From assembly GCF_963676685.1 (NCBI RefSeq), contig NC_092346.1, positions 50,063,062-50,127,061 of the forward strand: a stretch of DNA of 64,000 nt. Direction: 5' to 3'. Each line of letters opens with the position of its first letter. Position 1 is the stretch's first letter. This DNA comes from Mytilus edulis (Eukaryota > Mollusca > Bivalvia > Mytilida > Mytilidae). The position numbers were made by a program, and so were the translations under genes. Below the pieces are notes generated by a model. That model was not told where the DNA came from, did no database searches, and worked only from the letters and a program-made list of their open reading frames with translations. Positions 1-10,200 of the stretch are shown here, in pieces.

Positions 1-246
1 ATATATTTGATTGACTTCAGGAACCTACAATTCAGTCGTTGGTTCCTGTCTTGTTATATATTTTTTTCGTCAATTTTACTGTTATGAATAAAACCGTTAA
101 TAGTTAAGAGCACATACATACTTTGAAACATGTCCAAAAGACAGCCGTTATTAGCATCTTGTATTGTAATGTTATACACATAACTATGGATTTTTTTTTA
201 ACTCGGACAAGTTCGCATATTTTTCAACAGGCGTTAAATACTATTA

Positions 247-386
247 GTTATCTTGGTGTAATCTGGGGTGTACAGAATTTTACACCGTTGTTGAAAATTC
301 ATACACCCTGAGGCGCAGCCGAATGGGTGTATGAATTTTCAACAACGGTGTAAAATTCCGTACACCCCAGATTACACCAAGATAAC
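247..386. mobile_element. 140-bp hairpin element (MITE-like), copy 1
   Basis: Nearly the whole 140 bp is one palindrome. It begins GTTATCTTGGTGTAATC and ends with the reverse complement, and the arms of about 62 bp meet around a short centre at 309-321. No open frame survives. The structure is that of a short non-autonomous inverted-repeat transposon; its family is not identified. Confidence 0.75.
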
Positions 387-899
387 GAATTTATTTCTTA
401 TGAACATTTCTTTACTCATTTTGAAACCAGGATGTAAAATTGAAAAAAAGGTAATGAAAAATTTACAGTGTAACGTTTTTTTCAATGTCTATGTTGCTGC
501 GCATTGTAAAATACTTTTTACTTAATTTTTGGAAAAATCAGAAAAATTTTGGGTTCTTTGAGTTTTCCGGAATTTTTTTTTTTTAAATATATTTTTTTTT
601 TGAAATTTTTAACATTTTATTTTGATTATTATTTTTTTTTTTTTTTTTTTTTATTTTTTTTTTCTTGGCAAAAAAAAATAAAAATTCTGAAATTTTTGAC
701 AAAATTTTATTTATCCCGGGGTGAACCAGGGTGGGGTGTTATTTACACCGGGGTAATTAACCAATCAGATTGCAGTATTTTTGCTGCATAAGAAATAATA
801 ACTTTTCTGAATGCTGTTTCGTTAGTCCAAGGACATATAACACTTAGAAAAAGTTTATAACAACTATTTATTAAAAACAAATAAAATATACAATAAACA

Positions 900-2205
900 A
901 TTGAATTAAATAAATTCTTCATTTCTTTTGCAAACAAATAATAAATACAAAACCAACATTGAAAACAAATAATGTATACCAAAAACAACATTAAAAACAA
1001 ATGATATATACAAAACAACATTGAAAAAAATATATATACAAAAAACAACATTGAAAACAAATAATTTATGCCAAAAAAAATCAACATTGAAAATAAATAA
1101 TATATACAATAAAAAACATTGAAAACAAATGATTTATACAAAAAACAACATTGAAAACAAATATATATACAAAAAACAACATTGAAAACAAATGATATAT
1201 ACAAAAAACAACACTGAAAACAAATAATATATACAAAAATAACACATTATTGAAAACAAATAATATTTACAAAAACCAATATTGAAAACAAAGAATATGT
1301 ACAAAAAAACAACACTGAAAACAAATGATATACTGTGGATTCATTTATTTTCGTGGGTACCAATTTTCGTGGATTAAGAAAGACTTGCATATTCGTGGAT
1401 ATTTAATTTCGTGGTTTTGCTGAAGTCTGCATACAAACCTATAGAAAATTATCATTCGTTGAATATTTAATTTCGTGGTTTGACTGTGCCACGAAATCCA
1501 CGAAAATTGGTATCCAACGAATAATAATGAATCCACAGTATACAAAAACAAATAATATATACAACAAACAACATATTGAAAACAAATTATATATACAAAA
1601 AACAACATTGAAAACAAATGAAATATACAAAAATCAACATTGAAAACAAATAATATATACATAAAACAACATTATTGAAAACAAATAATATATACAAAAA
1701 AAAAAACCCATTGAAAACAACTAAGATATACAAAAAACAACATTGAAAACAAATATATATACAAAAACAACATTGAAAACAAATGATATTAACAAAAAAC
1801 AACATTATTGAAAATAAATAATATTGAAAACCAATAATATATACTAAGAACAACATTGAAAATAAATAATATTTACAAAAAAACAACATTGAAAACAAAT
1901 AATAATTACAAAAAAAATAAAAATTGAAAACAAATAATAATATATACAAAAACAACATTATTGAAAGCAGATAACAATATCTAAAAAACATCATTGAAAA
2001 CCAATAATATGTTCTAAAAACAACATTAAAAACAAATAATATTTACAAAAAAAAAAAAATGAAAACAAATAATATTTACAAAAACAACATTATTAAACAC
2101 AAATAATATATACAAAAAAACAACATTACTGAAATCAAATAATATTTACAATAAACAATATTGAAAACAATTAATATATACAAAAAACAACATTTAAATC
2201 AAATA
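900..2205. repeat. AT-rich satellite, about 31-bp period
   Basis: Degenerate tandem units of the form AACATTGAAAACAAATAAT followed by ATATACAAAAA run through the interval with small length changes. They are interrupted at 1331-1540 by a MITE. The long minus-strand open frames here (743-1204, 1345-1662, 1587-1994) are translations of this satellite and not genes. Confidence 0.85.
1331..1540. mobile_element. TA-flanked MITE, CTGTGGATTCATT family, copy 1
   Basis: Starts TACTGTGGATTCATT and ends AATGAATCCACAGTA, with further inverted TTTCGTGG and CCACGAAA words inside. TA at both ends suggests a Tc1/mariner-type TA target duplication. The element sits inside the satellite and so is younger than the array. 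Four other copies lie in this window. Confidence 0.75.
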
Positions 2206-2307
2206 AAATCTTCATTTCTTTTATATAACATAAACACAAAATAATAAACCTATACTGGTTTGCTTGCAGAACCTTAAAATACAATTCTGAATATCTATCA
2301 TTGATCA

Positions 2308-2407
2308 NNNNNNNNNNNNNNNNNNNNNNNNNNNNNNNNNNNNNNNNNNNNNNNNNNNNNNNNNNNNNNNNNNNNNNNNNNNNNNNNNNNNNNNNNNNNN
2401 NNNNNNN
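2308..2407. other. assembly gap (100 N)
   Basis: Exactly 100 N, the usual placeholder for a scaffold gap of unknown size. The sequence to its left is a copy of 16158-18474 and the sequence to its right is unrelated. Confidence 0.99.
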
Positions 2408-5400
2408 CATACAATTTAGTAACCCACCAAACAACAGACTATATGTTATTATGTATTATAACAGTCGAAACTATTTTGATCCTATTGAGCAAATACAATA
2501 TCACATGCAGTTTTTGTGTGTCATTACTCATCAATTAGTACAGTGCTCCACAACTTGGAGTTTATCTTTTTTGCACAGCCAAAACAATCAAAGAATGATT
2601 GGTTTTTCAAGAAGAACTTTAAAGTTCCTTTTGAATAAACTTCAGAGAGAACAGTATATATTGTAATTATATAATGGGTCGATTCACGTTACAAAAATAT
2701 AAATGCCTAAATGAACAGGTACTGATCTGGGGAATGATGTTTTTCACTTTGCAATAATTCTTTGTAAAATTAAATGCAATATAAAAAGAAAACACTTGTT
2801 TTGCTATTTAAATTCTGTATTTCTTAAAAGATAACAATCCATTTACATGTATAATTATACGATATGTTATTTCTCACAAGGTAAATGCATTCATAAACAC
2901 TTGCATACCAAATAATACAAATCAAAACAATTTATTTAATTTCATTTTCTCATTTTGTAGAATTTGTTTTATAAAATTTCATATTTCTTTAATGTTTTAC
3001 AACAGTGTATATGAGTTATAAATTTCATATTCAACTTTTTTTTGGGTAGTTATTACAGAAAAAAATATAGATTTTGGTGATTTAGTCTATCATAATATAC
3101 ATAAGTGTAAGAGAAAAATAATAAATGCAAGGTTCTAAATTGTAATCATTAAAAGATATACACCCTGTTTTATTTATCTCAAAACTTACTACTAAATATC
3201 ATCAAACAACAAATCATTTGTTTGAAAATTGACATTATGATTTTTTGTTAGGAATTACAAAATTTGTCATAATCTAATTTTATGTTCTTATTCTATTATG
3301 CTTTATAAAAAAAGAAAAAAATTCTTGAAAAATACTATTTTTAATTTATTAATCAAATAAATTTTATAAAAACTCATTGAGATCAATTTTTAGTAATTCG
3401 AAGATAACGTTCTAAAAGTTATAATGGTGTAATATATGCTACCCTCAAGTTATGCTTTTAAACTTTTATTTGATTTAAAGATAGTTTCTAAAAAAAAAAT
3501 TAGGATTGGTTCATGTGTCAAAATGCAACATTTTAAACAATTATGCATTGTGTATTTTAGTACAGTTTAAGGATATTGCTAGCGAGTTTTAATTTATGAT
3601 ATTTTATTTAAAAAAAACTTTATTAAAAAATCTCATATCATTAAAAGGTACCTGTATGTTTATATTTTGTGCATAGAAAAAATCGCTCAAAAATTTCAAA
3701 ACATCTTATAAAAGACATTTATGTAATAATTTAATAAACAAAAATTAATTGTTATTCTTAATTATGGCTGTCCAACAAAATTCTTCAGGATCCAGGAAGT
3801 TTAAATGTATTCCAATTATGAAAGCTATTTTTATTCCACTGTAAGAACAATCCAGTTGCTAAGGAATATAATAAGTTAAGAGTGTACCAAAATTGTCACT
3901 ACCATTATAGCAGAAACATTATTCCTTAATATAATTATCTATCCAGTACAATGTAGCAAACTCTTAAAATTAAGTTTTCAAATAAGACAGCAAAAAAATG
4001 TAAATTGAAGAAATAAAGTTTAATCTTTAGACCTCCTTTATGAGGATATGAAATATCCTGATTTTCTTCCTCCTGAAGTACAAAGGTTAATACAAGTAGT
4101 TTACCAATGTCATTAGATTAGCATCCTTGTCTCAGACTTTCATAGCAGCCAGACAAGACAAAAAACATAAAAAAATAAAATTCATTAAGCTCAGTCACCA
4201 TCAAAATTAAGATAAAAATAATCTGAAAATTGAAAAAAAAAAACTGCAAAATAATACCCGTCTTTAATCATTAATCTTGGAATGTTAGCAGCCCTGTGTT
4301 TTTTATTATGCTAAAAAAGTAATAAAAAAAAATTAAATTAAGATAGGATTATACAAAGTAAAAATATGCAGTAAATGCAGAGACATTTCAAATTCAAGCA
4401 GGAATAATAGGCCAAACACTAATTAAGCTTGCATGAAAAATAATTGACATTCTAATCATAATACATTATATTGCTAATATAGACATTCATACTCATTTTA
4501 CTTGTATTCAATATTTGCTAAATAAATAAACCACATTTTAAAGTCCAATACTGTCCTACAGCTTCTTGAAATGTAGACATTTTATTTACAATTGATTCAA
4601 ATGTGGCATAAAGAGATTGTTATTGCCTTCTGCCCTCTAATTTCATTCATATACTTTCACAAAGAAAAAATGTTTTGCACCTTATTTCTTTCATTGAAGA
4701 ATTAGGGTTTAGTTTATGTAAATTATGTATACAAACATTAATGAGGCAGCAAATCATAAAACCATGCATGCTGTGGGCACACATTATCTCTCACATTGCC
4801 AATATCGTCTGATATGTCTGTTTTCCCCCCCTACGCAACACAGGGGGATTGGGGAAAAAATTTATAAGATAAAATATAGCATATGCATAATATAATTTAG
4901 AATAGAACAACAATAACTGCCAAATAGAAATGTGTTGTCTAAAGTTTGCATTGTCCAAATCCAAGATTTTGAAGAAAAAAAATAGTTTTCTTAAATCCCA
5001 TTTCATAGCCTTTCCAAATATTAGCAATTTGACTATAAAGAAATCTGTAACTCAACCTGTTACTGATGAGGGTATCTCATATCAGCTACAGCTTAGTAAT
5101 AGATGAAATATTAACAATCAAATACTGACAAATATAAAATATTAACAATTAAAAATACTGACAATTACAAAATTGTTAGAACAGAATGAAGACAAAATGA
5201 GAAATACATGTTCTTAATATTACTGATAAGGCACATATCTCATTTAACATTTTCATGAAGATAACATTCTACAAGTTAACAAATCAAAATCCAACATTCT
5301 TTTATCTGAGTTAGTTTGTAAAAATCTGAATAAAAATAAGTACATTATATATTAAAATAATAATAATAAAAACCTGTTTAAAAATTCTTGATATGTACTA

Positions 5401-6840
5401 AATGAGTTAGTAAAACAACCATACATTAAAACTTAATATAAAATAAAATATCCATAAAACAATCATTCAAAATATTAGAAGAATTGTCTTAAATTTAACA
5501 TATGCATGCATTATATTAGTTAATTAAATGAATACCATTTTGATATTCAATTAAAAAAAATCATTATTTAAAATCTGTCCATGTATAATTACATGTACAT
5601 TCTCATTTTGAATGTATACAAAATATTTGTACATGTTCTTACACAATACTAAGCATTGAACACATATGATATACTTATAATACTGTGAACCAACTTATTT
5701 TCACCAATAAATTTTGTATATTATTTCAGGTTATGCTGTTTCTAGTCCCCTTTGCACTGATCTAATTTTACAATTTTCAAATTTATTTCATGTAGTTAAA
5801 ATAAGAAAAGATCCAAGTATAACATATTTCCAATGATTAATGTTTCAAAATATCTTTTTAGTTGTAAAAGTCTTGAAAATAAATCGCTTTAAAAAATGAA
5901 TTGGTTTACATTATGTAATGAAAATCTCTAATTGAAAGACTGATCATATAATTATTCATAACAATAGCACCTTTTTGGTTAAACTAAGCAGACCATCAAT
6001 AGTACAAGACTAGATTTTCTTTTAGTTAGTTGTAGTGTTTAATTCAATAATTCAAAAGAATCATTTGAATTAAAACTAATTTAAAAGATTAAGACTGAAC
6101 ATTAACCTTTGCAGAGAAAGTAGAATACATTAATCTATCTTGGCTTGTTTCTTTCTTCAGCATGTTATTTCAAAATATATTTTCAACACTATTAATGCAA
6201 TGCCAATTCATTGAAACAGAAAACAATGTTTTCAACATTAAATATTTCAACATTAAATATACCAGTCTGGCTGAACAAACCTGATATTAACTGTTAATGC
6301 AATATTTCACTCTTGAGGTTAGATTAGTCAAACAGTTATGTCAGGTACCTCTGACTTAATGAGTTTCAATTCAAATGTAGTATCTACAATTGTAGCATAG
6401 TAACCTGATAACAATTATTTTTCAGATTTAACACCAATATCGTTATTAAAATGTACACCTTAAAATATAAATAGTAAAACAGATTTTCTACACAATCTTT
6501 TCTTGAAAAATATATCAAAATAAATTTTTTATGCATCCATAATAATTTCAACCTTTACTCCAATGTCAAAATTATATTCGACACTAGTGACAAATGATAA
6601 CAAACTTATGATGGGACAAATCTTTCCACGTTTTATCAAGGTGTATCTGAGTATTTTAATTTGCATGACACTGCATTTTAATCTGTGAAAAAACTCAGAA
6701 ATAAAACCAGTTGCATTAAAAACAAAAAGTGTGTTGTGTCCTTAATTTTCAGTATTCCTTCAGTAAAAAGATATAGAGCAAAAGAAGCCAAACACACAAC
6801 AGTCCAAACTCTGAAAAATGTGGAAATCATTGCATCTTAA
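2408..6840. other. no gene seen; AT-rich 3' flank of the METTL24-like gene
   Basis: Very AT-rich sequence without an open frame of coding character and without any strong tandem or inverted repeat. Part may be the 3' UTR of the minus-strand gene ending at 6841; an ATTAAA-type signal on the minus strand is readable near 6675. Nothing else can be supported. Confidence 0.5.
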
Positions 6841-7206
6841 TTATACAAAAGTTGTTGTGTAATTTGGTGTCACAAAATTCATGTTCAAAAAATGTAATTC
6901 ATAACAACAAGACCTTTTCTTCCTAGTGATAGGAGAACCATATTCTCCAAAAGGGTTTAATCTATAATTAAATTGTCTGAAATTATAATCTTCTAACTTT
7001 CTTATTGTATGGTACATATAAAGAAAATCATCTTTTCCTGAATTAAATTTTACATCTTTGAGCTTCTTAAAATGTTGATAAAATTCATTTGTATGAATTT
7101 CAAAACCAATCTGTTTTACATTCTTAAATGACTTCTCCCTCAGTAGATTTTCTAGTACAGCCCATTCCATGTATTCAATGTCAAACTTCAGGTAGTCAAT
7201 GACGGT
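6841..7206 (-). CDS. METTL24-like gene, terminal exon
   Basis: Acceptor GTTTGTTTTGTAG, phase 0, TAA at 6841. Encodes TVIDYLKFDIEYMEW, matching the conserved late-strand motif of this methyltransferase family, then VKQIGFEIHT and a C-terminal part with two adjacent cysteines. Confidence 0.85.
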   Translation of the reverse strand, partial: TVIDYLKFDIEYMEWAVLENLLREKSFKNVKQIGFEIHTNEFYQHFKKLKDVKFNSGKDDFLYMYHTIRKLEDYNFRQFNYRLNPFGEYGSPITRKKRSCCYELHFLNMNFVTPNYTTTFV

Positions 7207-10200
7207 CTACAAAACAAACATTTAATGTATTCAAGTTAGATATGTTAATTATTCTAAATAAAAATAAAATGATAACAAAGACAACAACACCCATCAATTA
7301 CAGAATTACTGCATGGTAATTGATCGGTGTTGTCTTTATTATAGCAAGGTAAGTTTTTATTCTGGTCGACATGTTTCTCCATCAAGCACAATACATGTAT
7401 TACATATGAAATCAAACAGTGAAGTATAAATTTCGCAGTTCATGTGGTTGACTTCAGGTGTTGGTTCACCATATATAAATAAATGTAAGTAAGTGAAATG
7501 TGTTAACAATTTCATTCAAGGGCTGTAACTCCTAAACAGATTTGATCAACGGTTTCAGCAACATTGACTTTGTTTTTAGATATTTTGCCTTGTGGATGAT
7601 TTTTGCTATTTAAAGTCTTTATCGTTGATCAATCTATGTCAATGGTAAATAGATCTTTTTGGTTTTTATCATGTAAGCAAAATTATGTGATTATAAGGAC
7701 TTTTAAAAGTATAATAACATACATATGAAAGTTTGGATGATAAAAAGACAAAGTTCAAAGTTTACAAATAATCTATAAATTGTTTAGTTACTTACGTCAG
7801 AATGTCCATGTTCTCTCAGTATAGTTGAAAATGTTTTTAATCCTTTACCATTTCTCCCTGCAATACCAACTTGTGCAAAGTGAATTCTAGGATGTAATTT
7901 CTCAGTAGGTATTGGTATACTGCAAACATATTTGTAATCAAGTTATTTTACAAGTCAGAACTAAAACCAGTTGTTCTATCATAATAACAATACAGCTATT
8001 TTCCTAATGTGTGTGGTTTAAAGATTTAGTTGGCTTGCTTGCCTTTTTTGTATAAATGTTGGCTCAAGCATCCAAAAGTATTATACAAGCCAAAGCCTAC
8101 CCTAAATATTGATTGCAATTGTACAACTTAATTACAATGCTTGTGCAAACAGTCATACAACCAAAACAAGCAAGCCAACCAATCCTTTAAACTACATGCA
8201 TAAGGAAAATAGCTGTAATCTATTTCAAACCTAAAACTGGGTAATACTTTGCCAACCCTGAAGCCAACCAATCCTTTAAACTACATGCATTAGGAAAATA
8301 GCTGTAATACAATATATTTTTATAATCTCTTTTATACAAAGTAAGATCTTGAGTATCAGAGAGAAAATGCAACTTTTTTTCTAATGTTCATTCAACATTC
8401 ATCTTGGAAGTACCAAATGGGCAATCAATAAAGATATGACAAAAGGGTGTGTCTCTAAAATGTTGGTCTATGGAAAAATAAGGATGCAAAGATTTCTATG
8501 TTACTGTAGATGTATGTCGCTTGTAATAAAATATTTAGCATTAGGGCCAACCTGTGGTTAAAGCAGTATTCAAGCCCCTATGATTAATTTATTTCTTAAT
8601 TTTAATCATTATGCAAGTCAAATTCAAAACTTATGGAGAAGACTTTATAAGTATATTTTACTCGTGTCTTATCCATTTTGCTTTAATTCAGCCAAAAAAA
8701 TCATGAAAATATGTTTAAACTAATACAAAACATTCATGGTTGGATACAGATAGTTTATGAACTTTACAGAATTTTAAAATGTATACTTGAAACAAGTAAG
8801 CTATATATATATATATACTTGTCTATATTCTAGAATAATCTGGAAAAATCAAGTACTGTAAATTTACAAATTATTGTGTGCATTTATTGCGATTTTGTCT
8901 TTTTAGACTTAAATGCAATTTAAAATTTTCGATTTTGAGAAAAAATTCTGTTTAATTCATATGAAATGTTTCAAAATGCGAGTTCAATTTATTGCGTTTA
9001 CAACTCTGTCGCATTTTTCGCAATAATAAAAACAAACTTCTGAATTTACAGTAGTTGTCTTACCTAGGATCAAATGAATACACTGTACAATTATATATTC
9101 TGGCCGATACTCTGTCAAATCTCCAATCATTACCTATTCTATAAATATATAATATTAAACTTTAATTAATATGGAAGATTTTTCAATTTTTTAATCTCAT
9201 AAAGGGAGACATTTGTCATTTATAATAGTAGATATTGTTTATTTCAGAATTTTATGTGTATTCTTTACAAATGTAGATATATTTAAAGAATAATCATTCA
9301 ATAATATTCCAAGAAAAGTCCTGACTGAATGACTATTCAGTCAAGACTTTTCAAGATACAGTGTTAAAATATGCCATGGTGTATGCCACCAGAGCAGTGG
9401 GAACTGTTTATTATCAGTGTATCTGCCTTCAATTTTGTTTTTTAGTAGGATTTGTGTTACTTGATATTTCATTTCCATTGTTTATTTCTGTTGACCTTTA
9501 TCAATGTGTTGGCTTTCCTTGTATTTTTGGGCATCTATTTTCCACTGCATTTGTGGTTATTTTTTATTTTCTCAAATAGACTAAGTTTCTACATCATAAT
9601 TATAGTGATTTGTTTGGTTAATACATGCAGTAACATGTATCCCCCCCTCCCAGTGGAAAATGTTTGTCTTCTTTTTAAACCACATCAATTGTTATTTAAT
9701 GAGGGCCCTCATGGGGTTTTTGATTATGTGATTACTTGGCCGTTTTTTTTAATGATTATTTGATTATTAAGCCAAATATTTCATGATTATTTGATTACCT
9801 AGGACTGTATTTTTAGTTTATGATTATTTGATTACTAAAGATAAGCAAATATTTAATGATTATGTGATTATATTGATTGATATTGGCAAAAAAATGGTGA
9901 TTATGTGATTACTAGGACCCCCCCCCCCCATGAGGGGCCTCTTTAATCCTATAATACAAACATTTTGCCACTTGAATCGTTAAAATTTATCTTAAGGAGG
10001 TAGACCTAGGTTAAGGGAAATAACTCTTAAAATCATCAGTAGGTTTGTAAGTTTTAAATTACCTAAATTAAAAGTTTAAATAAGATGAATAAGAAATACA
10101 TTATGATGTTAACATGATACATTGTATAAATAATAATTACCCAAATGAGTAAACAATACATGGTTCATGAAATCCAAATGGAGGAGACATACAAACATTC

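Larger units (their letters stand above)
1..2307. repeat. left copy of a 2.3-kb duplicated block, truncated by the N gap
   Basis: This block is repeated almost base for base at 16158-18474, with a handful of 1-3 base indels (for example around 125-140). It holds in order a 140-bp hairpin, poly-T stretches, an AT-rich satellite of about 31-bp period, and a TA-flanked MITE inside the satellite. The homology ends at 2307, where 100 Ns begin, while the other copy continues into different sequence. The left end lies beyond the window. The identity and the gap suggest either a very recent duplication or a haplotype contig placed twice in the scaffold. Confidence 0.9.

Noticed and set aside
743-1994. 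Minus-strand open frames up to 153 codons, rich in Phe/Cys/Tyr
   Set aside because: They translate the AT-rich tandem satellite; the same frames recur at 16986-18161.
2301-2666. 121-codon plus frame across the N gap
   Set aside because: A third of it is N; the remainder has no motif or splice context.
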